Shown: positions 33,366 through 43,974 of the stretch, piece by piece
Layout of the letters: each line of letters begins with the position of its first letter
Position numbering within the stretch: the stretch's first letter is position 1
Source: Macrothele yani
Lineage: Eukaryota; Arthropoda; Arachnida; Araneae; Macrothelidae
Assembly: GCA_039090855.1 (NCBI GenBank)
Contig: CM077024.1
Location: forward strand, 61,465,594-61,529,593
Length of the DNA stretch: 64,000 bases
Direction: 5' to 3'
Translations under genes and position numbers: made by a program
The notes under the pieces: generated by a model
Database searches by the model: none
Told to the model about the DNA's origin: nothing
The model's input: only the letters and a program-made list of their open reading frames with translations

Positions 33366-34057
33366 TATAATGAATAAAATTCTCCGCCTGGACGTGTAGT
33401 GCAGGAAAGCTTACGTTAAGTCACGTTAGGGTTATTGAAAGGTTACTTGACGTAGCTAAAGTGTGCTTAATCTTCAAAGTGCTAGATTTTGTTTAGGTAA
33501 GACACTCACGTGCAATAAATTCTAAGAATATGGAATTATTTTTACTCAACGTTCCTCATTATCTTGAATATCAGTAATATAACTTCGGTTTTAGTACATT
33601 AGTACCTTGAAGGCTCCTTATTAGAGCGGTAAACACAATATCCCCTGAACTTAACGTAAACACTCAATGAAATAGACTTAACGGCCAGACAGAGGTCTGA
33701 CAATAAAATGAACTAAGAAAACGTACTCACTTTTAACCTTCTATTGGGGAGCTCCTGGTATTACTCAAATACACACTCCAAAATAACACAACTACTGATA
33801 GACCGAACTTTCGTACTATCGTAGAATCGCATAACAATAATTAGGAAGAACCTATCACATATTAAACGAAGCTCCTTGGTATACTTGAGCGCGCCTATAT
33901 ATACTGTATACCACCACGTCATGACTTACACTCGTTGCCACATATAATTCAGCGGGAGAAATAACATCTAGTTAAGTGAGAAGATAATTTGCATAGGAAA
34001 ATAAAATAACAAGAGATAGTAAAATAAAAAAGAAACTGAATCTAGAGTATACGTTAC
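33366..34057 (-). repeat. LTR 3 (5' LTR of the array)
   Basis: 692 bp, followed on the right by the second AATT (34059-34062). It is the most diverged of the three in the TATA region (GCGCGCC and CTGTATACC changes near 33888-33912), and in that feature it resembles no other LTR here. Confidence 0.95.
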
Positions 34058-34058
34058 A

Positions 34059-34320
34059 AATTCTATGGGTGAGTCGAACTCTTGGGCTACAGTCATCAGA
34101 GTTCACCCCTCCTCGACCGTCCGAATTATTCGACCACGAATTAGATCATCAAGATCTTCTTGACGGGCCATTTCGTTGTCTCTAGCACGGAACAAACAGG
34201 ATCGAAAGACTGTAACACTTATGCAAACCGTCCGGTGATTTCCATTTAACTGATACTGTTGGACTGCGCGGAAGCATTTTATTCTCGCTTTAAGAAAACC
34301 ACACGTCATGTTCCATTATT
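34059..34320 (-). pseudogene. Tc1-like transposase, N-terminal piece of the split element
   Basis: Minus-strand start at 34171 gives MARQEDLDDLIRGRIIRTVEEG, a Tc1-type N-terminus. A TGA follows, then TLMTVAQEFDSP, then the gypsy array. Coding continues on the other side at 20023. Upstream of the start to about 34320 is probably its 5' UTR and TIR, but I could not pair the TIRs. Confidence 0.78.
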
Positions 34321-34415
34321 ACGCATGTGCTATTGCTCCTGTTCCCATACACGGTCCTGGGTTAATTTGTGTTTGGGTGCTGCTGATATTTACGGCGTTA
34401 TTTTACTTTTCTCAC

Positions 34416-34631
34416 ATTTTTTTGACTGGAGGTTTAACGACCACTGTGAGCAACTCAATAGGATATACGCAGTTGCCCGTCCCTAACATAGGGCCACTGG
34501 TTCTAGGGAATGGAGAGAGCCCGTACCGTAGGGCAAACACAACATCCATGCCTCACCGGGATTCGAACCCGGACCCTTTTCGGACGACGGATCAGAAGCC
34601 ATCGCTTAGACCCTTGTGCCACCGGGGCGGC
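34416..34631 (-). mobile_element. tRNA-derived SINE, copy 1
   Basis: The minus strand begins GCCGCCCCGGTGGCACAAGG with a box-A-like segment. The box B GGTTCGAATCC follows, then a tRNA-unrelated body ending GGTCGTTAAACCTCCAGTC and a short A run. It is flanked by a perfect 10-bp duplication, CTTTTCTCAC (34406-34415 and 34632-34641). Same family as copies at 40982, 41939 and 63767. Confidence 0.92.
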
Positions 34632-34641
34632 CTTTTCTCAC

Positions 34642-34955
34642 TTCGCCCTTAAATTTTGCACACCGGTGTAGTAGGTACTATGTAGTATTGTGTGTGTGTG
34701 TGTGTGTGTTCAAGTGTACTAGTACTAGTTTCAGTTTTCCTTTTTTTACAGCTTTTTTTTAACGATATTAATTTCAGTCACACTCATTTAAATACAGTGT
34801 ATAGTACTGTATGTCCTTGGTTACGAAGCATTACTCCTAATTCATTTACAATTTACATTTTTGCACAAGAAAATGTGATATAGTATATTATAAGAATTAC
34901 GTATACATTAACATGGCTTTAAAAATCACTAATTTTTTATTATTGATTACTTTCA
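34642..34955. other. Non-coding with (GT)n microsatellite
   Basis: A (GT)10-type run at about 34690-34709 and AT-rich flanks. No gene seen. Confidence 0.7.
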
Positions 34956-34959
34956 AGTT

Positions 34960-36440
34960 GAAACATTAGATTTGCAAAGCTATTGAGAGCCTGCATTGTT
35001 TTCTCGACAGCTTTAGCTATAAAGAGAGTCCCTAACGACGCAGAACGACTTTGGTAAATCTCCAAATTTGTGTGCTGAGGCGCTTACCTGGGAATCGTCT
35101 TCACTCTCGTAACTGGAGACGTCCTCATTCCAGTTTTTGTTCATAATGATTCTATCTAAGTCATGACATTGCTAAATTCGTATCGTCACCCCCGTAATCT
35201 TTGAGGCTAAACTCATCTCCCTCTTCAATTACAGCAATCTAATCAGATCACGTAACGATGTCTTCTTAGAGTGTGGAGTCATCAGTATGCCCACATACCA
35301 ATGTGAAATACCGAAATCCAGCTTTTGCGAAATAATGGAGTATTGTTTCCGACGAAACATGATTCCATACTTCTAGCAAAATGCTCTTTGCTCCTAACAC
35401 CTCCAGTGTAAATTTTTTGGCATCGGAAATATTTTCGAGCGCGAGCTACTCCACTCCTTGTCGGTGAAATTCCTTAAGGCACTTGATTATCCCTAAATAC
35501 ATTGGTTGAAGATAATTCGAGCAATTTGGGAACAAAACACAATTTGAACGTTTTTCACAGAATTTTTTACATTTCGTATGTGGGCGGGGAAACATTCGAT
35601 AAACAGGAAGATCTTTCGTTCTCGCCCTCCACTTTCGCATCCATTTCTTTTCATCCAGTGTTTGAAAAGTACAGCCGTCATCTATGACATATTGTAGCAA
35701 GTCTTGAGTAGGGTTTCACGTTTCTTAAACACAGATTTCTCGATTATGAACGGTGTTGATTTTTCATTTCCATCGGAGTTAAAGCACAAAAGCACAGTCA
35801 GTCGGTTTTGCTGCTTTTTTTTCCATCATGACAGCGCTCCATTTTAAATGTTAATATTTTCGATGACAGGAAATAAAAGAAAAGTCCAGTTTTATCGGTA
35901 TTGAAAATTTGTTTCCGATCACGTCCTTAAATAACATTGGGTGGGTAAATTCCTCATGCACACAATATGAGAAGAAACTTCAAGAGAGTTGCAGCTCAGA
36001 ATTTCCCCAACTATTCCATGCCGGTTTTTGAATCGGTGTAGACATCCAGCTAAAAAAATGGGAGTCCTTGTGTGCGTTGGTTTTTTTCATTTCTTTGCGG
36101 TTTCCTTGGCCATTTTAGTAATCATCTGACTGCTTATGAGAAGGTCAGAGACACGGCACTGCTCGCAGAATTGAAGTACTAGGTCCTCAACTTCCTCAAA
36201 CTTTCCACTTTGAACTCGTAATATTTTTGATGCAGTGGAAAACAATGTCCACGGTCGCTTAGGGTTTGTAAATTATCGTAAAAGTCGAAACTGAAATTTT
36301 TAATTTTGCAGCTAAAGCCTTATCTTTTTCAGCTTGATATTTTTATCAACTTACGTCCTTCAAAATCTCCATTTCCTCTTTTAAAGATTTTTGGGCCTGA
36401 GACACTTTACGTTTAAATGAGAAACGTGTTAACGGAATTG
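34960..36440 (-). pseudogene. Pogo/Tigger (jerky-like) DDE transposase fossil
   Basis: Several blocks in different minus-strand frames follow the order of pogo/Tigger transposases. These are a CENP-B-type region (HRFKNRHGIVG-like near 36000); a degraded first catalytic block near 35900; KKQQNRLTVLLC near 35800; WMRKWRARTKDLP near 35630; and NCVLFPNCSNYLQPMYLGII near 35510-35550. The last corresponds to the LPPNTTSLLQPMDQG motif, with the catalytic Asp replaced. Near 35370 VWNHVSSETILHYFAKAGF matches the C-terminal part. Many stops and frameshifts. The only continuous piece is 84 codons (35446-35700). Ancient and dead. Confidence 0.78.
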
Positions 36441-36985
36441 TACTGCGAGTACTATAGGGTGGGCCTTAGTTTTGAAGTTTAGAATTTCGTTTCTCCCAAC
36501 TGTTCAATATGTTTCATCATGTTAGGAAATCAATGTTATATTTTTTTTCAAATCGAATTGGATTTAGAGGTCGCTACCAGGATCGAAAGTATTACTATAT
36601 TACTCATTACGTTAATCTGTGTGGTAATTTTACTGCACACCACATGGCACTGTAGTCTCCCATCAGCTAGCAATACAGTCAAAAGGATGATGTTGCGCTA
36701 GGTGACCACAAGGTGGCACTGCAGTCAAACCACCAGGTGATGCTGTAGCATTATTCAATTGAGTCACTTAGTGGCTGACTGTTGCAGAGAGTGGATTTAT
36801 TTTTCAGAGCTCTAGTAGGAACGCTTTTGCAATTCTAGCAATTTACAACATAGTATTAAACGACATCAAACACGAGTAAAACTTATGAAAGTTCTATTTC
36901 TACTAGAAGTACAGAAGTATAGTTAATTAGCAAATTTCATCATCGCTTCATCCTGCGAAGCTTCTGTCCATTAGTAAGGTAGTGG
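36441..36985. other. Non-coding; contains a CTCF-like motif
   Basis: No coding signal. CCACAAGGTGGCACTGCAG at 36708-36726 resembles the animal CTCF consensus, and a related CCACCAGGTGATGCTG follows near 36738. Regulatory relevance is untested. Confidence 0.4.
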
Positions 36986-36989
36986 CATT

Positions 36990-37960
36990 ATTTTGTCATT
37001 TTAAACTTGATTTGAAACAAAACTGTTAGGAAATCTTCGGAATCAACTGCGTGTGATATTTTAGAGATGTGGGAAAAGGCTCGAATTCCTACTAAACGAA
37101 AAGATCATATCTTTGAGAATGTTGAATTTTTTTTAAAGAATACCAAGGGCTGAAAAAGAATAAAGAAAATAACGCGAAGCATTCAGATGCTTTGATTAAG
37201 AAGTAAAATCTTTGGAAAGAAAAGTTGCAAGATCTTTTTGATATAGCACACGCTAAAGCTTTAGAAATGATCACGATTGAAGAAGGCAAATTGTTTCTTA
37301 TGGCTTAACGAGAGAAAGGAGGACGAGGAAAATTAAGAAGGTTTGACTTGGTGTTAGCAAAAAAAAGGGGGGAGGTTAAAAAAGAGAAAACATTTCAGAA
37401 AAAGGAAACAAATGGAATATGAAGAAAAAAAGAACCAGGAGGGAAAGGTTATTCTTTTTATTCGTCTGATTCGGATTCTGAAGAAAAAGAATGTCCTTGT
37501 ACTGTTTCGGAAGAGCCTTCCACTTCAGGAGAGAAACCTATTAAAAGAGGAAGAAAACAAGTACTGGATAATTTATCTGTTAGTCTTGACGTTGCAAAGG
37601 TAAGCAATCGACATGCAGCTTTAATCCTGACCCCTACAATACGAAATCTTGGACTAGATCTATCTTTTTACAATGTAAATGTAAATTCAATTATCCGTGA
37701 AAGAGAGAAACACCGTCGAAGTATTGCTTGAAGATATTGTTGGATCCGAAACTGCTGCCATTCTTGCCATTTTGGTATGTGGAGATGGTGTGGATCAGTT
37801 ATTAGGGGTACCAAAATTATTATCAGCAAAAGGAGAAATAATTGCATCGGCCGTGTATGATACATCAGGAAAATGGGGAATGTGTGATAAAATGAAGTGT
37901 ATCAGCTTTGATACAACAACAACAAACACATTAAAGAAGTCTGGAGCTTCTTGGTGTTGA
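36990..37960 (+). pseudogene. Fossil of a repetitive arthropod protein family, possibly TE-derived
   Basis: Frame-shifted blocks resemble a family I recall as many predicted uncharacterised proteins in arthropod genomes. They are a DLFDIAHAKAL-like block with TIEE and REKGGRGK (37220-37330), a charged Lys/Glu-rich spacer (37380-37560), a segment giving VSLDVAKVSNRHAA (37580-37620), and LCGDGVDQLLGVPKLLSA with ISFDTTTTNT (37785-37925). The last open piece is 37697-37960. It stops at SGASWC where relatives continue, so it is 3'-truncated. I believe this family is repeat-borne but cannot name its superfamily. Function unknown. Confidence 0.5.
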
Positions 37961-39365
37961 ATTTAAGTATTGTTGTTTTTTTGGGGTTTGTGTTATTTAA
38001 TGCCGTAGTTTTGTATTATAAGCCAATTGTATATTATTAACCAAAATACATATCTTTTATATCTATGTTTTTAACCCTTAAAACTTTATTAAACTCCGTT
38101 TCGTACTATTTCATCATACTAAATCCATCTCTTACCCATCTCCGTACTGTAAAGGAGATAGCGACCCCTAAAAATGTCTTGATATTCATAAAAAATTCAG
38201 TAATTTTTTTTTTTTTTTGGTGTATTGAACGCAGATTTACTGATATACAATCATATTTGCTGTCTTAGCACGAAGAACAAGACGTAACCAATTTCAACAC
38301 AAAATAATCCAAGCTGAATCATCGCAAGCCGTGAAAACACCTTTACTTGCGAAAATTAAAACTTGTTTAAAAGATTAAAATGATTAAAACAATGTGCGAG
38401 ATCTTTCGGGTCTGTCTCTACAGACCCATCCTCAACACAACGAGAAACTCATACGGGGCACGCTGGCTTATATACACACCTCTGTACATCAGCGAGATAC
38501 AACGCATGCGCCGTACTAAAAGGTCAAGTATGCTTTACACAGAAAGTAACAAAATGAAATTATGTACAACTGCATGAAAAATAAATAATCCAAATGACAG
38601 TAAGAAAGTAATTAAAACATATTTACAGTAGAAGAGGGATTCTCCAGCAGGAACCTCCAAGGAGCAGGTATGATTTGCGGGGTTTCTTTATTACAGCATT
38701 GTTCGGCAAAATCAAAAATATACAAACTCTCCAAAAAAGCACTGCAGTTATAGTTCTCGCCGAGCACAATAATTTAACATCATTCAATAGTGGTAAATAA
38801 TCGCCTTTGTTGACTGTTCGGGCTAAAACCGTTGCGGATAAATGGGTGCAAACATTGTATTTATGTTCGGAGATTCTCACCCCGAGTAGCCAACAAGTTG
38901 ATCCGAAGTTGGCTGTCATAGGGAGAGAGTCATGAACAGATTTTAGTGGCACAGAATATACACCATATGTATTTTTCCATGATTGAAACATGGTCATGAT
39001 CAGACTTGATGAAGTTGAAAAGGCATTCGGAAGAAATACCGAAACTATAGTTGAACTTACGGCACGTTTTATAGAGTGTGGATACTATGGTGGGGTGGTA
39101 AGGAATAGATCCAACAAACCTGATGACAGGCAATTCACTTTGGGTTCGAAGTGTGGTGGAACAATGGCACTGAAACTTGTGAAGAGTTTTAATGAAATAT
39201 CGGTGGGGGTATCTAAACGTCTCGGCCATGGTGGAAATGTGCTGAAGTTCTAGCGAGAGAACTGAGTTTGATGGGTAAAGAGATCTGAGTTTTATGGGTT
39301 GGGAGGAAACAAATTAAAAAAAAAACTTTTTAAATCCACATTAGGCCCACCCTAATGTGCTCGTA
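37961..39365. other. Non-coding, nothing recognised
   Basis: AT-rich, with a long T run at 38205-38219 and several short frames on both strands (longest about 124 codons at 38623-38997, minus). I can match none to a family, and none shows a protein-like pattern, so I do not call genes here. Confidence 0.4.
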
Positions 39366-39700
39366 TATATACAGTGAAGAATATTTTGGATATAATTATC
39401 AATTTTAAATATTACACTATTTTGCCACTAGATGGCGTAAGAGCATATCTCTGCTTGGTACATATTTTTAAAAGTTCAGTGTATGCAGGATATTATATGC
39501 ATACATTGTATCAGTGTATGTATATAATATCATATAATTATATGTAGTATTATAACATGATATATATCCATACTTACACTGTATTCAGTGTATATATGCA
39601 TATTTCTAACTGTTCAGTGCATCCCCATCTCAGTGCATGTAGGCAGCTGATAGCATACATTGAGATGTGCGTTTGATTAAACTGTCAAAAAGAAATATGA
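39366..39700. repeat. AT-rich low-complexity tract with TGTATAT-type repeats
   Basis: Interspersed ATATAT/TGTATA runs and repeated TTCAGTGTAT and TTCAGTGCAT phrases between about 39470 and 39640. Confidence 0.6.
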
Positions 39701-39729
39701 AAAATTACCACCTTACGTACCAGGTAAAG

Positions 39730-40640
39730 TGGTAATTAGTATGATGTTTAACTGGACCACGCAGCAATGTACCCATGAACACGGCAGGAAAGATCTATTG
39801 TGCAGCTCTATAATGTCCTCCTCAGAGAAAGAACGCCAAATAGGGTTAAGTCGGTGTTCCATTTCAACGACAATGGTTGGCCCACCTGTTTGGTGTTGTT
39901 GTAGCTATCAGCCCATGATGTCTCAGACGTATTCAGTGGATACAATTCCAGCTATGGCGCTGGCAGTGGTATTACTTGAACGTTTTGCCCGTGTAGATAC
40001 TGGAGAATAATGCTGACTTTGTGAGGACAGGCGTTATCTTGCTTGTAAAAGGCTCCGGGCTGCTGAACAAATGGGACAGCCACCAGCTGAAAAATGGTGG
40101 TACATGTCGTTGAGCAGTTAGAGAATCCCACATGGTGACTAGTCCTGACGGAAAAGTTGGCTAATGGCACCCCACACCAAGACATCAGGTGTTGCAACTG
40201 TGTGACTATGTCGCACACACTAGGTGCCATTCCTTTCCCGTGGATGACTGCGAACACGTTGTCTACCGTCGTGTTGACCAAGACGAAAACGAGATTTGTC
40301 TCTAAACACCACGATACTCCAATTTTTTTCATTCCAGTTCTGACTAAGGCTACACAACTAAAGAGGTGGACAGATGTGAGTGGCAAACGCAATGACTGAA
40401 GATAGGCTTGCAATGAAAACTATAAAAGCCTGCTGTTAACCGCCCATCTGGTAGGTATTTGATGAGCTATCTGTTGCCAGTGCCTCTGCAGTTGCGTTGT
40501 AGACGCGAATCTCTCACGTCCGCATCGCAAAAAGCGGCCCAGTCGCTGACTTTCTGGTCCTTGTCGGCGTGTGGTGAACACACTGGCACCATATGAGTAC
40601 GATGGTACTGGGATTGCGACCAACAAGGTTATTTACATCT
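39730..40640 (-). pseudogene. Tc1-like transposase, degraded
   Basis: The minus strand gives an N-terminal linker (RFASTTQLQRHWQQIAHQI, 40420-40626), then after frameshifts GKGMAPSVCDIVTQLQHLMSWCGV and the second-Asp block QDNACPHKVSIILQYL near 39990-40040. The expected WPA-SPDLNPIEH region is barely readable near 39900-39950. The N-terminal HTH and both TIRs are not identifiable. Clearly Tc1-like from block order, but inactive. Confidence 0.7.
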
Positions 40641-40849
40641 CTGTACTACAAACCAGCTTCTCTATGGCCAATGATTCTTCCCCGCTCAAAGACTGTTAAC
40701 TATTGGAACGACTGTCGACATCTGCGTAAGGGCATCTTTAGCTGCTCAGAACAATTTCCATAACGTTTTGTCAACCAGAGGGCTTTGGTTGCCTTTATCT
40801 GTGTTTGACTGCTCCGTAACTGTGACGTCAGCTCGCGCCTGTCCAATTG

Positions 40850-41425
40850 GTTCCATCCAAGGAGGTTATATTACTGGAGACACCACTCCTATCCACGCAG
40901 CATTGGCCGCCATAAGTCACCGTCTGTGCTCCAAATGACGTCATGAGCAGGCACGACGCAGCGGCAGAAGAGGAGCTGCTTCTTTTTTTTTTTTTTTTGA
41001 TTGGAAGTTTAACGACCACCGTGAGCACCTCAATGGGCTATAAGCAGTCGCCCGTCCCTAATTTAGGGTCACTGGTTCCAGGGAAGGGAGAGAGCCAGCG
41101 CCGTAAGACAAACACAACATCCATGCCTCACCGGGATTCGAACCCGGACCCCGTTCGGACGAATGATCAGAAGCCATCGCTTAGACCACTGCGCCACCGA
41201 GGCGGCAGCAGCTGCTTGGAAACCAATAGAACAAAAGCTTTGAAGCGTATAAACAGATAAAATGAGTAATTCAATAATCTTTATCAATGATACACAAGCT
41301 TACTGCTTCATCAACGGTATAATTTAGTTTATTTTTGCCTGCTTGTGACGTCACACCGCAGATTAGTGACCTATGGCAGTAGAGCCAGTGGTATCTCCAG
41401 TAATATAACCTCCTTGGATCCATCG
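40850..41425. mobile_element. MITE/foldback-like element with ~100-bp inverted ends, containing a SINE
   Basis: The left end (CCAAGGAGGTTATATTACTG from 40858) and right end (its complement ending about 41417) are inverted over roughly 100 bp, including TGACGTCA-type sequences in both arms (40935 and 41345). No coding sequence. Without the inserted SINE the element would be about 340 bp. The superfamily is uncertain because no clear target duplication was identified. Confidence 0.75.
40982..41209 (-). mobile_element. tRNA-derived SINE, copy 2
   Basis: The minus strand starts GCCGCCTCGGTGGCGCAGTG (box A). Box B is GGTTCGAATCC, and the 3' end is GGTCGTTAAACTTCCAATC followed by an A run (a T run on plus). 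The target duplication AGCTGCTT lies at 40974-40981 and 41210-41217. It sits inside the foldback element. Confidence 0.93.
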
Positions 41426-41519
41426 GCCTGCAAACCCAATCATTCTCCTGCATTTACATATACCGTACTACCGCTTTCCTAAATTTTGTCACAAGTGCCT
41501 TCTAGCAAGTGCTGCATTT

Positions 41520-42480
41520 TTTATTTCCTGCAGTGTATATATTACACGATTTTCCCACTAGATAGCGTAATCACATATCTCCGTTGGCAATGTATTTGCA
41601 AATGTTTCGAAGCTTCTAAAAATCCGATTTAGAAAAATGCTTTTGAGGTGAAATACCACTCACAACAGACAGGATTTTTTCCATATTTCGTGCTCAACAG
41701 AATGAACAGTCTTATATCGAGGGGGTGTATGTTTTAGTTTTGTGAGTATTTCTGCTTTCGAAACCCAATTATAGAAATTATTTTTCTGTCAGATAGCACA
41801 CATGTTCAAAAATATTGTTCACATATTTCCTGAATTTCATGAAGTACAGTTTTTTACTAGGAGCCATAAGCGCATATTTCTTTTTCAATATGTTTGCAAA
41901 ATTATCTTAACTTCTAAAAACCCCATAAAAAACGTTTTGGCAGCCCCGGTGGCGCAGTAGTATAAGTGATGGCTTGTCCAAGTGGGTCCGGGCTCGATCC
42001 CGGTGAGGCATGGAGGTTATACCTGCGTTACGGCACTGGCACTGGCTCTGTTCCTTCCCTGGAACCAGTGGCCTTAAATTAGGAACGGGTGACTGCTTAT
42101 GGCCCACCGAGTTGCTCACGGTGGTCGTTAAACCCCCAATCAAAAAGAAAATCCTTTCTTGTTCAGATACCCTTTTCTACAAAACATTTTCTGCCCATTT
42201 TCTTCTATGAACAACACACGGTTTTCCCACTCGAGAGCGTAATGTTATATTAGGTTTTTCTAAATACGAGTATATCTGCTTTTTAAACGCTCAATTTAAA
42301 ACATTTTCATTCATTTGGATATTTTCCGTAATGTGGAACATTTTGCGCTCAGTTTCTTGTTTTTCATAGTGCACATTTCTCCCATGAGCAGACATAAATG
42401 CCGATTTCTGCATGCAAGTGATTTACAGATTCTAAGCATCCATATTAAAGAACTCTTTTTGCAACCGCTATTATTCACTA
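41520..42480. repeat. Degenerate dispersed repeat (CCCACTAG-type units)
   Basis: Related phrases of about 60-100 bp recur in the same orientation at about 41530 (TTTTCCCACTAGATAGCGTAA), 41845, 42215 and 42365, and also at 39410 upstream. Each is followed by ATATCTC- and GTATTTGCAAA-like sequence. The spacing is irregular partly because a SINE is inserted. Low identity suggests an old tandem or dispersed family. Confidence 0.5.
41939..42150 (+). mobile_element. tRNA-derived SINE, copy 3
   Basis: Plus strand GGCAGCCCCGGTGGCGCAGT (box A), box B GGGCTCGATCCC, 3' end GGTCGTTAAACCCCCAATC and an A-rich tail. No convincing target duplication seen. Confidence 0.88.
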
Positions 42481-42879
42481 TGGAGAACAATGCGCACAAT
42501 GCACGTTTTAAATAATGTGCATTCTTTCCGTTAGGTTAGTAAATGCCTATGAATTCGGTGCCGCAATTCTTGTTGGATGTTTTTACGCAACTCTTAAGGT
42601 GTCTGTATTCCGAATGAAGTATGATTTCAGTTCACTGACGTACGGAGATCGAATAGCATAGTTTCTAAAGAACATTTTTTGAGTATAAATGCTTTGTGTA
42701 TATACAAATATAAATACTATATTCCGCTCTTTCGCATTAATCCGTGCTATTCTCATGACCACCTAGTTGCGGAGTGAAACGTAGAAATTGTGTTGTACAT
42801 AATTTTTATAGCAATAGATATATCAAGTTGGAAACACATGGAATAATTAATATAGACATTAATCAAACTGTTCTTTCCA

Positions 42880-43912
42880 TGTACAATAACAACAGAAATT
42901 TGAGAATTTAATCGTCCTGGAACAGAAATCGAACCCGCATCTCCCGATTTGCGCTCGAGTATGCTAACTACAGGATGATTCATAAAGAAGTATAGAGTTT
43001 CCAGATGCTGTAAAACAGTAACAGTTGAAGACACGGTCCACAACTGCGAACCGTTAGGTAGATGTACTCATAAAGTTTGTGTCTCGCTACTGAGGGAAGT
43101 GACGTAGGCGATAGCGCGCGTGTCACGTGACTAATCAGTCAAAATGGCAGCGTCTTCAGTGGAGAAGGCATTTTCTGTTCTTGAATTGAGCAAAACGGAA
43201 TCTGTAACTGTTGTGCAACGGCATTTTCAATCACGATTCGGAAAAGAACCTCCAACGAGAAAATATATCTACCATATAGCATACAAAATTTGAAACTACT
43301 GGCTGTTTGTGCAAACATAAAAGTCCTGGACGACCACGGGTATCGGAAGAAGTCGTCGGTAGTGTTTGCACCGCCATTCAGCGAAGGCCGGGAAAAGCAA
43401 CGCTGAGGATGAGTCGTGAAGTGCAGATTTCACAGCCCACTGTCTGGAGTATTTTGAGAAAGAAGCTGAAAATGATTCCATACAAAGTGCAGATGTTGCA
43501 AAATCTCACTGCACTTGATTCAGATATCTTACCTCGCGTTTGAGCGGAAATGGATTACTGGCTCTACGTGTGTCGTGTGACTAAGGGTGCACACACAGAA
43601 CATCTGTAACTGTCTTTAAAAAAACTTGAAACATTCCCCTACAATTCTGTTGCAGGTAACATAAAATATCTTACATTGTTCTTGTTTCATAGTGCGTTGA
43701 AACTGTATACTTCTTTATGAATCACCCTGTATTACACCATCCAGAACAATGAAATCCAAACAACTAACTATTACACTACCCAGGAAAATTTCATGGTCCT
43801 GAGTGGTGGAATGGTTAGCATACTCAATCTCAAATCGGGAGATGCAGGTTTAATTTCCGTTCCAGGACGATTAAATTTTCAAATTTCAGTGGTTATGGTA
43901 CATTGAAAGAAC
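42880..43912. repeat. Head-to-head pair of a second tRNA-like SINE, one copy interrupted
   Basis: The minus-strand copy (42880-42970, continuing at 43732-43770 beyond the inserted transposon) and the plus-strand copy (about 43793-43912) are reverse complements. Both have a tRNA-like head: TGGTGGAATGGTTAGC in box-A position and a box-B-like GGTTCGATTTC (minus) or GGTTTAATTTC (plus), followed by GTTCCAGGACGATTAAATT. Different from the 34416 family. The fold suggests Asp/Glu-type tRNA ancestry, which is inference. Confidence 0.75.
42971..43729 (+). mobile_element. Internally deleted Tc1/mariner-superfamily element
   Basis: TIRs of nearly 30 bp (CAGGATGATTCATAAAGAAG at left, near-complement at right), with TA at 42969-42970 and 43730-43731. 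Length is only 759 bp. Plus-strand coding from about 43144 (MAASSVEKAFSVLEL) gives the N-terminal HTH half, with SPGRPRVSEEVVGSVCTAI and SREVQISQPTVWSILRKKLK. It then jumps to the last residues of the frame near 43550-43600. The whole catalytic domain is absent, and a frameshift lies near 43290. A non-autonomous derivative that would need a transposase in trans. Confidence 0.85.
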
Positions 43913-43974
43913 AGCTTGATTTATGTCTATAACAATAATACTTCTTCTGAAGCTATGCATTAAGTGGTGTATGC

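Larger units (their letters stand above)
20028..34057 (-). mobile_element. Tandem Ty3/gypsy array: LTR-internal-LTR-internal-LTR
   Basis: Two near-identical gypsy internal regions (A, 20720-26698; B, 27391-33365) share a middle LTR and are bounded by two outer LTRs. All are in minus orientation. The 4-bp AATT duplication flanks only the outer limits. The order gag, protease, RT, RNase H, integrase defines Ty3/gypsy. No env-like frame is present. Both copies carry the same nonsense codons, so the array looks like a duplication of one element, not two insertions. Confidence 0.93.

Noticed and set aside
34580..34631. Functional tRNA genes at 34.6, 41.2, 41.9 and 63.8 kb
   Set aside because: The tRNA-like heads have box A and box B but no proper acceptor stem or 3' end. 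They continue into a shared SINE body with target duplications.
38623..39253. Frames of 87-124 codons on both strands near 39 kb
   Set aside because: Overlapping on opposite strands with no family resemblance. May be part of an old repeat but not supportable as a gene.
42900..42970. tRNA gene at 42.9 kb and 43.8 kb
   Set aside because: Cloverleaf pairing is poor, and the copies are inverted repeats with SINE tails. One is interrupted by a transposon.
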